The notes under the pieces: model-generated | The model's input: only the letters and a program-made list of their open reading frames with translations | Told to the model about the DNA's origin: nothing | Databases searched by the model: none | Translations under genes and position numbers: made by a program | In this document: piece by piece, positions 26,058 to 33,932 of the stretch | Layout of the letters: every line of letters starts with the position of its first letter | How positions within the stretch are numbered: position 1 is the stretch's first letter | Source: Herbiconiux sp. A18JL235 | Lineage (GTDB): Bacteria; Actinomycetota; Actinomycetes; Actinomycetales; Microbacteriaceae | Length of the DNA stretch: 64,000 nucleotides | Assembly (NCBI RefSeq): GCF_040939305.1 | Contig: NZ_CP162511.1 | Coordinates: 3,038,001-3,102,000 of the forward strand | Reading direction: 5' to 3'

Positions 26058-26089
26058 CCCGGGCGGGTGGGGTGAGCCACCCGCCCGGG
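26058..26089 (-). terminator. Strong hairpin between binding-protein and permease genes
   Basis: A perfect 13-base stem (CCCGGGCGGGTGG / CCACCCGCCCGGG) with a 6-base loop lies between the stop of the binding-protein gene (26100) and the preferred start of the permease gene (26038). No T-run follows, so it is better read as a partial attenuator or mRNA-stabilising structure than as a full terminator. It would explain higher binding-protein yield, as in mal operons. Confidence 0.65.
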
Positions 26090-26099
26090 AGCCGCATCG

Positions 26100-27422
26100 T
26101 CACCCTCGGGCTACCGCGTCCGAGGCGGTCTGGATGGCTTCGAGAGCATCCTGAGGCGATTGCGTGCCTGCGGCGACCGCCGACAGCGCCTGGCCGATGG
26201 CTGTCGCGAGATCGGGGTAGGGGATCTCGCGGTACCCGACGAGGTCGGAGAGCGCGGCCTTCTGCCGCTCGATGTCGGCAGCCTGCTCGGGCGCCACGAC
26301 GTCGTCGGTGAGGGTGGGAGCGTCGAGCAGGGCGGGGAAGCCGCCCTGGGCACCGATCAGCTCCTGGCCGCCGCCGGCGGTGAGGAACTCGACCAGGGTC
26401 GCCGCGGCCTCGGCATTCTTGGCGTTCTGGCTGATCGCCCAGCCCGAGGCGGCTCCGCCGAAGAGCGCGGTGGGCTCGGAGTCGGCGTCGGCAGCGGGGA
26501 AGGGCGCCGAGAGGAAGACGCCGTCGATCGGCGTACTGACGCCCTGCTGCGACACCTCGAGGCCCGCCTTGGTCATGGTGCCTGGGGTGTTGAACGTGCC
26601 GAGCGCGATGAAGACCGCCTCGTTCGAGAGGAAGGAGTTGAACGCATCCGGGTACTCCGCCTGGGCGGTGGCGCCACTTCCGGCGACGCCCTGCGTGAAG
26701 AGCGAGCTCCAGGCCTCCATCGCTGTGGTCATCGAGTCGGAGGTCCACGGCTTCTCGCCGGCGATGGCGTCGTAGATGTAGCCAGGCTCGGCGCTGTTGG
26801 CGAGGGAGAGGAAGACGTCGGTGTTCACCCAGGCGTCTTTCGCGCCCTGGGCCAGGCAGGTGTAGCCGGCGGCGGTGACGGTCTTGCAGGTCTCGATCCA
26901 CTCCGGAACCGTGGTGGGCACCGTGATGCCGAGCTGGTCGACGAGCGTGTTGTTGTAATAGATGAGCCCCGAGCCGACGAGGGCCGAGGGCAGCGCGGCC
27001 TGCTTGCCGTCGAGCTGCAGCTGCTCGGTGGCGGTCTCGTTGAACAGATCGGCCCAGTCGTCGCCGAGGGCGGGCGAGATGAGCGGGCCGAGGTCTTGGG
27101 TGAGCGGGCCGTAGTTCTCCAGGAGAGTTCCCGAGGCGATCTGGAACACGTCGGGGCCGTCGTTGCCGGTGAGTCCGGGGCGGAGAGCGTTGAGGTAGTC
27201 GTTGTAGCTGTAGGCCTGCACCGTGACGTCGATCTCGGGGTGCTCGGCTTCGAAGGCCTCGAGAAGGGCGTCGCTGGTGGGGGTGAAGTCCCAGCCCCAC
27301 CAGGTGACCGATGCGGCGTCATCGGAGGACGCGTCATCGTTCGACGGGCTGCATGCGGCGAGGGTGATCACCACCGAGCCTGCGAGTACGGCGGCGGCTC
27401 CGCGCCTCCAGCGTGCGTTCAT
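26100..27422 (-). CDS. ABC transporter sugar-binding lipoprotein
   Basis: ATG 27422 is supported by AAAGGAG upstream. The 440-residue protein has a lipoprotein signal peptide (NARWRRGAAAVLAGSVVITL followed by the LAAC lipobox) and a CUT1 family-1 extracellular binding-protein body. Visible marks include VTWWGWDFTPTSDALLEAFE, the PDVFQIASG segment and YYNNTLVDQLG, followed by a C-terminal VARG end. It should capture an oligosaccharide outside the membrane and deliver it to the two permeases. It is the first gene of the operon, and an 18-base LacI palindrome lies 19 bases before its start codon. Substrate is inferred from the GH78 enzyme at the end of the operon. Confidence 0.9.
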   Translation of the reverse strand: MNARWRRGAAAVLAGSVVITLAACSPSNDDASSDDAASVTWWGWDFTPTSDALLEAFEAEHPEIDVTVQAYSYNDYLNALRPGLTGNDGPDVFQIASGTLLENYGPLTQDLGPLISPALGDDWADLFNETATEQLQLDGKQAALPSALVGSGLIYYNNTLVDQLGITVPTTVPEWIETCKTVTAAGYTCLAQGAKDAWVNTDVFLSLANSAEPGYIYDAIAGEKPWTSDSMTTAMEAWSSLFTQGVAGSGATAQAEYPDAFNSFLSNEAVFIALGTFNTPGTMTKAGLEVSQQGVSTPIDGVFLSAPFPAADADSEPTALFGGAASGWAISQNAKNAEAAATLVEFLTAGGGQELIGAQGGFPALLDAPTLTDDVVAPEQAADIERQKAALSDLVGYREIPYPDLATAIGQALSAVAAGTQSPQDALEAIQTASDAVARG

Positions 27423-27440
27423 TCCCTGTGCTCCTTTGCT

Positions 27441-27458
27441 GAGTGAAATGTTTAACTC
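27441..27458. promoter_or_regulatory. LacI-type operator of the sugar-transport/rhamnosidase operon
   Basis: GAGTGAAATGTTTAACTC is an 18-base palindrome centred on TG, with 7 of 9 base pairs or better symmetrical. It corresponds closely to the site at 19448-19465. Its location between the promoter region and the ribosome binding site of the binding-protein gene suits steric repression. Confidence 0.7.
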
Positions 27459-27579
27459 GTGCGCCATAGTACAAGATCTGGAGCACTGCGCAACACTCGG
27501 TGCCCTCGAGTGCGCGCAGTACTCTCCAGAGACGCGCGGTACCGCGTCATGACAATGATGAATGCTCGATAATTGACGA

Positions 27580-28245
27580 ATGCCCACCGTCCCGAGCGTC
27601 CGCGTCTATGTTGACGGATTCAACCTGTATCGCCGATGCCTTCAGGCGCGACAGCATCTGAAGTGGTTGGATCTCGTCAGCCTCTGTCAGAAACTCATGC
27701 CCGAGCACCACGTCGACCATGTGCACTATCTCACCGCACACCTCCGACCCGGACTGCTCGTCGACCCGCAGTCACCGGTTCGTCAGCAGATGTATCTACG
27801 AGCCCTTCGTGCGCATCCGGCCGTCTCGATTCACCTCGGTTCATTCAGGAACGACAAGCGGTTGATGCCCGTGCACCCGCAGAGGATCGACCATGCGACG
27901 GGGCGGTGGGTCATGACGGCCGTGCGCAAGCTCGAAGAGAAAGGGTCGGATGTAAACCCTGGCACTCGGATGACTGCCGATGCAGTCACCGGTTCAGCCG
28001 ACATGGTCGTGATGCTGTCGAACGACTCAGACCTCGCCGGTACGATGCGGATGCTGAAGCATGAGTATGGCTTTCGCACCGGCATCATCTTCCCGACGCC
28101 GAGTTCTCGTAGCTCAAAGGAACTCATCAAGACCCAGCCCGACTTCGTGGCCCACGTCACGGAGGAGGCGCTGGCGGCGAGTCAGTTTGCCGAGGTGCTT
28201 CGGGACTCGAATGGATCCTTCCATCGGCCGCCGAAGTGGACTTAA
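27580..28245 (+). CDS. NYN domain (PIN-like RNase) protein
   Basis: The 221-residue protein shows the NYN/LabA-DUF88 pattern of a PIN-like metal-dependent RNase fold. It begins with RVYVDGFNLYRR (D12, N15), has LEEKGSDVNPGTRMTADAV in the middle, and then VVMLSNDSDLAGTMRMLKHE. These carry the conserved aspartates of the active-site pocket. It stands alone, divergent from the sugar-transport operon and convergent with the F420-type reductase gene. Its codons are less GC-rich than its neighbours', suggesting acquisition. NYN proteins act in RNA processing and some defence systems; no partner gene is adjacent, so the role here is unknown. Confidence 0.8.
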   Translation: MPTVPSVRVYVDGFNLYRRCLQARQHLKWLDLVSLCQKLMPEHHVDHVHYLTAHLRPGLLVDPQSPVRQQMYLRALRAHPAVSIHLGSFRNDKRLMPVHPQRIDHATGRWVMTAVRKLEEKGSDVNPGTRMTADAVTGSADMVVMLSNDSDLAGTMRMLKHEYGFRTGIIFPTPSSRSSKELIKTQPDFVAHVTEEALAASQFAEVLRDSNGSFHRPPKWT

Positions 28246-28250
28246 ATTCC

Positions 28251-28276
28251 GAAGGCCCCAGTCGCCTGAGGCCTTC
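28251..28276. terminator. Hairpin between convergent genes
   Basis: GAAGGCC and GGCCTTC form a perfect 7-base stem with a 12-base loop, 6 bases after the NYN gene stop and 48 bases before the end of the convergent reductase gene. No clear T-run follows, but its position suits a bidirectional terminator. Confidence 0.5.
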
Positions 28277-28323
28277 TAACCGGTAACCGAAGTATCCGGG
28301 GGTGTAATGGCTATCCTACAGCT

Positions 28324-29037
28324 TCAAGTCGAACTTTTGCCCTCTCTCGCGGCGGCGACTTCGGCGCCGCGGTCGGTCGACCAGAAGCCGGCCACCGCAT
28401 CCTGAACCTCCGGGGCGGTGATGTTGGCGCCGAAGAGGGGGCCGTGGGGCTGGAGCACGATGCTGTCGTGAAGGGTGCCGACGGGAACGGGGTCGAAGCC
28501 CGCGGCATCGACGAGGGTGGAGACGGCGGCGAGCGCCGGGGCGTCGTCGGCGGCGAGGGCGATGGCCTTGCGGTCGGCGGCTCCGGCGGGGCGCAGGCCC
28601 TCGTCGAGGTCGTGGTAGCCCATGTGGTTGAACCCCTTCACAATGCGCGACTCGGCGAGGAACCGCTGCACGAGTTCGCTCGTCGACACGCGTGGGTCGT
28701 CGAGGTCGTCGCGGAGGCCGTCGACCTCCCACCAGTAGTTCATCGCGTCGACGACGACCTTGCCGGCGAGGAGATCGGCCGGGATGCTGCGGTACTTGCC
28801 GAGCGGGAGGGCCAGGATGACGATGTCGGATGCTCGGGCCACCTCCTCCGCCGTCGTCGCGACCGCGCCGGGAGCGAGAACGTCGATAATGAGGGAGATC
28901 TTCGAGGGGCTGCCGGATCCCGCTATGAGCACGCGGTAACCCGCGGCGAGGAGGAGACGGCTGAGCACGGTGCCGACCTTGCCGGCGCCGAGGATGCCGA
29001 TCGTGGGGAGGGCGGGGAGGGTGGCGGTTTCAGGCAT
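28324..29037 (-). CDS. NADPH-dependent F420 reductase-like oxidoreductase
   Basis: ATG 29037 overlaps the stop of the luciferase-like gene by 8 bases. The 237-residue product has an N-terminal Rossmann motif, PTIGILGAGKVGTVLSRLLL, then a SDIVILALPLGKY segment, KVVVDAMNYWWEVDG and GFNHMGYHDLDEG. This is the layout of F420H2:NADP oxidoreductase-like and related NAD(P)-binding proteins. The coupling to an LLM-class flavin/F420-dependent monooxygenase gene suggests it supplies or recycles reduced cofactor for that enzyme, or processes its product. Cofactor specificity cannot be fixed from sequence alone. Confidence 0.8.
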   Translation of the reverse strand: MPETATLPALPTIGILGAGKVGTVLSRLLLAAGYRVLIAGSGSPSKISLIIDVLAPGAVATTAEEVARASDIVILALPLGKYRSIPADLLAGKVVVDAMNYWWEVDGLRDDLDDPRVSTSELVQRFLAESRIVKGFNHMGYHDLDEGLRPAGAADRKAIALAADDAPALAAVSTLVDAAGFDPVPVGTLHDSIVLQPHGPLFGANITAPEVQDAVAGFWSTDRGAEVAAAREGKSST

Positions 29038-30148
29038 GGGTGGAGCCGATCTTCGCCAGGGGGTGGGTTGGCGCATCCATCGACTGCTCAGCGCCGACCG
29101 CCGACGCTGCCAGCAGCTCCCGCACCCGCGGCGCCACCACCGTGCCGAACAGCTCGATGGTGCGTGCCCGCGCCTCCACCGACAGGCCGCCGATGTCGTA
29201 CTTGAGGTCGAAGCGGCTGATGCCGAGCGACTGCGTCATGCGCACGATCTTCTGCGCCACCGTCTCGGGCGACCCCACGAACAGCGCACCGGTCTCGAGC
29301 TCGAGGTCGTAGCGCTCGCGCGTCGGCGGGTAGAAGCCGCGCTCGCGCGCCATGCTCGTGACGAGCGGCTGCCACGAGCGCCACCAGGTCTCCGCGGCCT
29401 CCTCATCCGTGTCGGCGATGAGGCCGAGGGCGTGCTGGCCGACGGGCTGCGCCGGCTGACCGAACTGGGTGAGGGCACGGTGGTAGAGGTCGACGTGCCC
29501 CGCGAAGCGCACGGGCTCACCGCCGATGATGGCGAGCAGCAGCGGCAGCCCGTACCGCGCCGCCCGGATGACCGACTCCGGGCTCCCGCCCACGCCGATC
29601 CAGGTCGGGATGCCGCCCGGCCGCATCCGCGGGTGCAGCGTCACGTCGGTGAGCGGGGTGCGCACGGTGCCCTCCCACGTCACCGACTCCTCCCGCTGCA
29701 GCCGCATGAACAGCTCGAGCTTCTCTTCGAACAGCGTCTCGTAGTCGTCGAGCTTGTAGCCGAACAGGGGGAACGACTGGGTCTGCGATGCACGCCCCAG
29801 CACCAGCTGCGCCCGCCCGTTCGAGAGGGCGTCGAGGGTCGAGAACTCGTTGTAGAGCCGCACCGGGTCGTTGGTGCTGAGCACCGTAACGGCGGTGCCG
29901 AGACGGATACGCTCCGTCGCGGTCGCGATGCCCGCCAGCAGCACCGGGGTGGCGGAATCGACGTAGCCCTCGCGGTAGTGCTCGCCGAGGCTGAAGATGT
30001 CCAGGCCGACGCGTTCGGCGTGCTTCGCCTCGTCGACGAGGAGGCGGACGGTCTCGGCGTCGGTGTAGGTGCGGGGCGTGGCGGCGCCTCCGCTTGTCGT
30101 CGGCACGTCGCCGAACGAATTGAGTCCGAATTCGATCATGATTGACAT
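29030..30148 (-). CDS. LLM class (luciferase-like) flavin-dependent oxidoreductase
   Basis: The start is ATG 30148, or ATG 30139 three codons on; the true one is uncertain because the palindrome overlaps it. The protein, about 372 residues, has a bacterial luciferase-like TIM barrel. Visible segments are AERVGLDIFSLGEHYREGYV, IRLGTAVTVLSTNDPVRLYN, LSNGRAQLVLGRAS and a PTWIGVGGSPESVIRAA motif. Such enzymes oxidise small organic substrates with FMNH2 or F420H2. It is the first gene of a two-gene operon with the F420-type reductase and diverges from a MarR regulator. That pattern suggests repression relieved by a phenolic or other toxic compound. Confidence 0.87.
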   Translation of the reverse strand: MSIMIEFGLNSFGDVPTTSGGAATPRTYTDAETVRLLVDEAKHAERVGLDIFSLGEHYREGYVDSATPVLLAGIATATERIRLGTAVTVLSTNDPVRLYNEFSTLDALSNGRAQLVLGRASQTQSFPLFGYKLDDYETLFEEKLELFMRLQREESVTWEGTVRTPLTDVTLHPRMRPGGIPTWIGVGGSPESVIRAARYGLPLLLAIIGGEPVRFAGHVDLYHRALTQFGQPAQPVGQHALGLIADTDEEAAETWWRSWQPLVTSMARERGFYPPTRERYDLELETGALFVGSPETVAQKIVRMTQSLGISRFDLKYDIGGLSVEARARTIELFGTVVAPRVRELLAASAVGAEQSMDAPTHPLAKIGSTHA

Positions 30149-30153
30149 GTCAA
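30142..30153. promoter_or_regulatory. Palindromic MarR-type operator
   Basis: TTGACATGTCAA is a perfect 12-base palindrome over the start of the luciferase-like gene and upstream of the divergent MarR gene (GTG 30166). Its size and symmetry are usual for MarR-family operators. Occupancy would block both promoters. Confidence 0.55.
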
Positions 30154-30165
30154 CTAGGAGGACCC

Positions 30166-30693
30166 GTGGAGAATTCCCGCCCCGCACGCCGGCGCCCGTC
30201 GCCCACCTCGCACGACCTCCGGGTGTGGCGCGATTTCGTAGAGGCCGGTGCGCGCATCCGCTCGCTGCTGGCCGCGCGACTGCAGGCTGAGTCGGGTGTG
30301 TCGGCCGGCGACTACTCGGTGATGCTCGCCCTCTCGGAGGCACCCGAGAAGCGGATGCGCTCCTCCAAACTCGCCGAGACCGTCGGTTGGGAACGCAGCC
30401 GACTCTCGCATCACCTCGGCCGCATGGAGAAACGCGGGCTCGTCTTGCGCGCGCCCTCCTCTGCCGACAGTCGCGGGGCCGAGGTCACGCTCACCGCGGA
30501 GGGCGCCTCGCGGTTCAGGGTGGCATCGGTTGCCCACCTCCGCGCGGTGCAGGAGCTGTTCGTAGAGGCATTCGAGTCATCGTCAGAGGCCGACCTCGAC
30601 GCCGTCGAAGCGACGACCGCCGCGCTCAGGCGCCACCTCGATGGGTTCAGCCGACGCGAGCCCCACCCCGACGAGGAGTCACGGTTCAATTGA
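30166..30693 (+). CDS. MarR-family transcriptional regulator
   Basis: GTG 30166 follows AGGAGGA at 30156-30162 with short spacing. The 175-residue product has a winged helix: SGVSAGDYSVMLALSEAPE, then KLAETVGWERSRLSHHLGRM (recognition helix region), EKRGLVLRAPSSADSRGAEV and the wing VTLTAEGASRF. These are flanked by the dimerisation helices usual for MarR proteins. The only DNA-binding site I can see is the TTGACATGTCAA palindrome just upstream, so autoregulation together with control of the divergent LLM/reductase pair is likely. The inducing compound is unknown. Confidence 0.87.
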   Translation: MENSRPARRRPSPTSHDLRVWRDFVEAGARIRSLLAARLQAESGVSAGDYSVMLALSEAPEKRMRSSKLAETVGWERSRLSHHLGRMEKRGLVLRAPSSADSRGAEVTLTAEGASRFRVASVAHLRAVQELFVEAFESSSEADLDAVEATTAALRRHLDGFSRREPHPDEESRFN

Positions 30694-30786
30694 CAAGGCC
30701 CGCCCCACCCCCGAAGTAGGGGTTCCTTGCCTGCCCCAAAATCGACACTCGTCCACTAGCGTCAGTGAAGAGTTCAAGGGGGAGCA

Positions 30787-31890
30787 ATGGAGTTCGAAGA
30801 ACGTCTCGTCGCTTTGGCGGCCAAGGTGCAGAATCAGCGTGAAGCAATTCAAACCGAAGAGGCCACCAAAAACGCCTTCGTCATGCCATTCATCTCGACG
30901 ATTCTCGGCTACGACGTGTTCAACCCACTGGAGGTCGTTCCGGAGTTCACCGCCGATGTAGGCGTGAAGCGTGGAGAGAAGATCGACTACGCAATCATGC
31001 GCGAGGGCGAGGTTCAGATCCTCATCGAGTGCAAGACGGCTACGGGCCAGCTGAAGATCGAGCATGCGTCCCAGTTGTTCCGCTACTTCGCTGTGACGAA
31101 TGCGCGGATCGCCGTCCTCACCAACGGCGAGGTTTACAACTTCTACACCGACCTGGATGCCCCAAATCGAATGGACGAGAAGCCCTTTCTCGTTCTTGAT
31201 CTTTCCGACATCGACGAGACCACCATTCCCGAGTTGAAGAAGCTCACCAAGGACGTTTTCGATCTCGACTCCGTCATCAGCGCCGCAGAGGAACTCAAGT
31301 ATGTCGGCGCTCTGAAACGCGAGATTGCCCAGCAGTTCAGGGAGCCGTCGGACGAATGGATCAAGTTCTTTACCTCTCGCGTGTATGAGGGCGCATACAC
31401 ACAGAAAGTACGGTCGCAATTCACGTCGCTCGTGGCCAAGGCTGCGCGTCAGTTTCTCAACGAGCGGGTCAATGACAGGTTGAAGACCGCCCTTGGTGCG
31501 ACTGCTCTGCCAGTGGCGACCTCCGGCTCCGGCACACCACCCGCCATCGAGAGCCAGGCCGTCGTCGAAAGAGACCTCGTTCACAACAGCGACGAGGTTG
31601 AGACGACGCTCGAGGAACTGGAGGGGTACCAGATCGTCAAGGCCATCGCCTGCTCGGAGGTGAAGCCCCATCGTGTGGTGCATCGAGATGCGAAGTCGTA
31701 TTTCGCAATCCTGCTCGACGACAACAACCGCAAGCCCATCGCTCGCCTGTGGTTCAACGGTAAGAAGCAAAAATATCTGGGGCTGTTCGACGCAGAGAAG
31801 GTCGAAACCAGGGTCGCCATCGAGTCCTTGGACGAGATCTACGAACACGCGGACGCAATTCGAGCATCAGTCCGCCGCGGCGCAGAGTAG
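30787..31890 (+). CDS. Orphan type I restriction HsdR N-terminal-like nuclease protein
   Basis: ATG 30787 follows an AAGGGGAG box. The 367-residue product matches the stand-alone HsdR-N-like family: EEATKNAFVMPFISTILGYD, then KIDYAIMREGEVQILIECK, giving a PD-(D/E)xK-type core at D67, E81 and K83. ASQLFRYFAVTNARIAVLTNG follows. A C-terminal extension from about residue 270 contains an IARLWFNGKKQKYLGLFD segment. There is no helicase domain, methylase or specificity gene, so it is not a complete type I system. Related genes are often linked to phage or mobile DNA. The block with the next gene is less GC-rich than its neighbours, which points to recent acquisition. Confidence 0.8.
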   Translation: MEFEERLVALAAKVQNQREAIQTEEATKNAFVMPFISTILGYDVFNPLEVVPEFTADVGVKRGEKIDYAIMREGEVQILIECKTATGQLKIEHASQLFRYFAVTNARIAVLTNGEVYNFYTDLDAPNRMDEKPFLVLDLSDIDETTIPELKKLTKDVFDLDSVISAAEELKYVGALKREIAQQFREPSDEWIKFFTSRVYEGAYTQKVRSQFTSLVAKAARQFLNERVNDRLKTALGATALPVATSGSGTPPAIESQAVVERDLVHNSDEVETTLEELEGYQIVKAIACSEVKPHRVVHRDAKSYFAILLDDNNRKPIARLWFNGKKQKYLGLFDAEKVETRVAIESLDEIYEHADAIRASVRRGAE

Positions 31891-31898
31891 GCGCAGCA

Positions 31899-32369
31899 GT
31901 GTGGGACTCCTTTTGGACCGATGTGCTGGTGGCTGTCATTGCAGCCGCACTCACAGGGGCTATCGCCTACGTCACCTACAAAGTGAGCTTTCGGCGGGTC
32001 GAACGCCAGGCGGTCAGCGCGTTGATTCGTCAGCTCAACGAACGGCGGGCGTTCTATCCGGTCAGTGATCCATGGGAAGTGCCCAATGCCCGGACGTCGG
32101 ACGACTACGAGCGGGTGTCAGCCAGTGTGGTGTCGGCGCGCCGTGAGATAGATAACACTCGAAGGTCCGTCGGACAACGAGAGATCGAGAAGTCATTGAC
32201 CTCGATGAAACGCGCCTGCAATCGGTACCTAGAACGCAGTGCAGCGACACCCGATCGGTACGTGATCCTGCTCATGGAACTTCGCACTGAACTAGCGAAA
32301 GAGATACGGTCGATGCGTTCCGTCCGTCGCGGGTTACCCGAGGGCGAACCTGGAGACGGGGCTCTCTGA
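31899..32369 (+). CDS. Membrane-anchored hypothetical protein
   Basis: GTG 31899 lies 8 bases after the previous stop; the ribosome site is weak, so coupling to the upstream nuclease-like gene is likely. The 156-residue product has one N-terminal transmembrane helix (VLVAVIAAALTGAIAYVTYK). A charged, largely helical cytoplasmic tail follows, with ERQAVSALIRQLNERRAF and SLTSMKRACNRYLERSA. I do not recognise a family. A small membrane-bound helical partner beside an orphan nuclease-like gene recalls effector/sensor pairs in defence loci, but this is only an association by position. Confidence 0.6.
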   Translation: MWDSFWTDVLVAVIAAALTGAIAYVTYKVSFRRVERQAVSALIRQLNERRAFYPVSDPWEVPNARTSDDYERVSASVVSARREIDNTRRSVGQREIEKSLTSMKRACNRYLERSAATPDRYVILLMELRTELAKEIRSMRSVRRGLPEGEPGDGAL

Positions 32370-32373
32370 CAAC

Positions 32374-32393
32374 GAGTCGCCGCAACGCGACTC
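32374..32393. terminator. Hairpin terminator between convergent genes
   Basis: GAGTCGC and GCGACTC form a perfect 7-base stem with a 6-base loop in the 31-base gap between the membrane-protein gene and the convergent DeoR gene. A T-run is lacking, as is usual in this GC-rich genome; it could serve both strands. Confidence 0.6.
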
Positions 32394-32400
32394 TCCCTAC

Positions 32401-33216
32401 TCAGCCGGCGGCGCGGGCCGCCTCGCCCGGGTCGGCGAGCACCAGGGCGGCGCCGTGCTCGCGGATGCCCGCGGCGGCGGCGTCGCTGAGGGCGGTGTCG
32501 GTGATGACCACGTCGACCTCGTCGAGCCCGAAGATGCGGTAGCGGCCGAAGGTGCCGTACTTCGACGCCCCCGCCACGAGCACCGCCTCCGAGGCCACCT
32601 CGAGCGCCGCCTTCTTCAGCTCCACTTTCGACTCGGCGGGGGTGGTGACGCCGCGCTGCAGATCCCACGAGCTCGACGAGAGGAACGCGACATCCACCGA
32701 CAGCTCCCGCAGCGTCAGCGCGGCAAGCCGCCCGACCGTCGACTGGTTGGCCTTCTCGACCCGGCCGCCGAGGGCGATGATGTCGACCGTGGGGTGGTCG
32801 AGGAACGAGCTCACCACGGCGAGGTCGTTCGACACCACGGTGAGGTCGGCGACCCCGTCGAGGTAGGGGCGCATGGCCTGGATGGTCGTGCCGGCATCGA
32901 GGAAGACGGTCATCCCGTCGCTCACCAGCCGGGCGGCCTCGCGGGCCATCGCATCCTTCTCGATGAGATCCTGGGTCGACTTCTCCAGTCGCGACGGCTC
33001 GACCGACAGCCTCGACGAGATCTTCGCCCCACCGGGCGTCGCCAGCACCCGGCCGGCCGCCTCGAGCGCGGCGATGTCGCGACGGATGGTCATCTGACTC
33101 ACCCCGAGCAGCGCCGTGAGCTGGTGGTAGCTCATCACCGACTCGCGCCTGAGGTGCTTCACGATCAGCTCGCGCCGCTGATCGGGGATCAACGGCGTCT
33201 CATCCGAATCGGACAC
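32401..33216 (-). CDS. DeoR/GlpR-family transcriptional regulator (acid-sugar cluster)
   Basis: GTG 33216 has AAGGAGGTG upstream, giving 271 residues. The N-terminal DeoR helix-turn-helix reads RRELIVKHLRRESVMSYHQL and ALLGVSQMTIRRDIAALEAA. The effector domain has TVFLDAGTTIQAM, the sugar-phosphate-binding DeoRC mark, then LTVVSNDLAVVSSFLDHP and IIALGGRVEKANQSTVG. Family members are usually relieved by a phosphorylated sugar, here plausibly the product of the OtnK-like kinase. It is the third gene of the kinase-decarboxylase operon, 26 bases after the decarboxylase gene, and likely controls both this operon and the divergent dehydrogenase-hydrolase-MFS operon. Confidence 0.88.
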   Translation of the reverse strand: MSDSDETPLIPDQRRELIVKHLRRESVMSYHQLTALLGVSQMTIRRDIAALEAAGRVLATPGGAKISSRLSVEPSRLEKSTQDLIEKDAMAREAARLVSDGMTVFLDAGTTIQAMRPYLDGVADLTVVSNDLAVVSSFLDHPTVDIIALGGRVEKANQSTVGRLAALTLRELSVDVAFLSSSSWDLQRGVTTPAESKVELKKAALEVASEAVLVAGASKYGTFGRYRIFGLDEVDVVITDTALSDAAAAGIREHGAALVLADPGEAARAAG

Positions 33217-33242
33217 GGCACCTCCTTGTCGACGCGACCAGC

Positions 33243-33932
33243 TTAGGGCGTGCCCGGCGCGACCGCGGTCGACCACGGCGTGCCCCACTTCTCGCTCAGC
33301 GCCACCACATCGGCGGGCGGCAGAACCCGCCGCGGGCGACCCTCGGTGAGCAGCGCGATGCGGCACGCCTCCTCGAGCTCGATCGCGGCCTCCACCGCGG
33401 CCTGCGCGTCGACCCCGCTCGTGATCTGCCCGTGGTTCGACAGCACCGCCGCCTGGAACGGGAAGTCGAGAGCGCCGACGAGCTCGCCGAGCTCGGGGCT
33501 GCCGGGAACCCGGAACGGGATGAGCGGCGCCTGCCCCACCCGCATCACGAAGTACGGGGTGAGCGGCGGCACGGCGCTGAACTCGCTCCACGGCTCGAGG
33601 CACGACAGCGCGACGGCGTGCGGCGAGTGCACGTGCACCACCGCGGTGTGCGACGGGTTCTTCGCGTAGAACGCGAGGTGCAGCGAGGTCTCCTTCGAGG
33701 CGCGCGGCCCGTCGAGCCGCTCCCCCGAGCGATCGAGCACCGCGATGTCGTCGCGGGTGAGTCGACCGAGGTCGGTGCCGGTGCCGGTCGCGTAGACGAG
33801 GTCGCCGCTCCTCACGCTGAGGTTGCCGCTCGAGCCCGGGCTGATGCCCGCCGCCGCGATGCGCGCACCCATCGCGATGACCGTGTCGCGCAGATCGAGC
33901 AGGGTCACTCCGGGAACGGATGCGTCGGTCAC
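33243..33932 (-). CDS. otnC: Class II aldolase/adducin protein, probable 3-oxo-tetronate-4-phosphate decarboxylase
   Basis: GTG 33932 overlaps the kinase stop (GTGA). The 229-residue product has the class II aldolase fold: ISPGSSGNLSVRSGDLVYATG for phosphate binding, and HVHSPHAVALS providing the metal-binding histidines, with a further His in LSNHGQITSG. In four-carbon acid-sugar pathways, an OtnC protein of this family decarboxylates the phosphate made by a DUF1537-family OtnK kinase to a triose phosphate. The adjacent, coupled OtnK-like gene makes that the best assignment. An aldolase on another sugar phosphate (fuculose- or ribulose-type) cannot be excluded from sequence. Confidence 0.75.
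   Translation of the reverse strand: MTDASVPGVTLLDLRDTVIAMGARIAAAGISPGSSGNLSVRSGDLVYATGTGTDLGRLTRDDIAVLDRSGERLDGPRASKETSLHLAFYAKNPSHTAVVHVHSPHAVALSCLEPWSEFSAVPPLTPYFVMRVGQAPLIPFRVPGSPELGELVGALDFPFQAAVLSNHGQITSGVDAQAAVEAAIELEEACRIALLTEGRPRRVLPPADVVALSEKWGTPWSTAVAPGTP

Noticed and set aside
30787..31890. Complete type I restriction subunit HsdR
   Set aside because: Only the N-terminal nuclease part is present; helicase motifs, HsdM and HsdS are absent.
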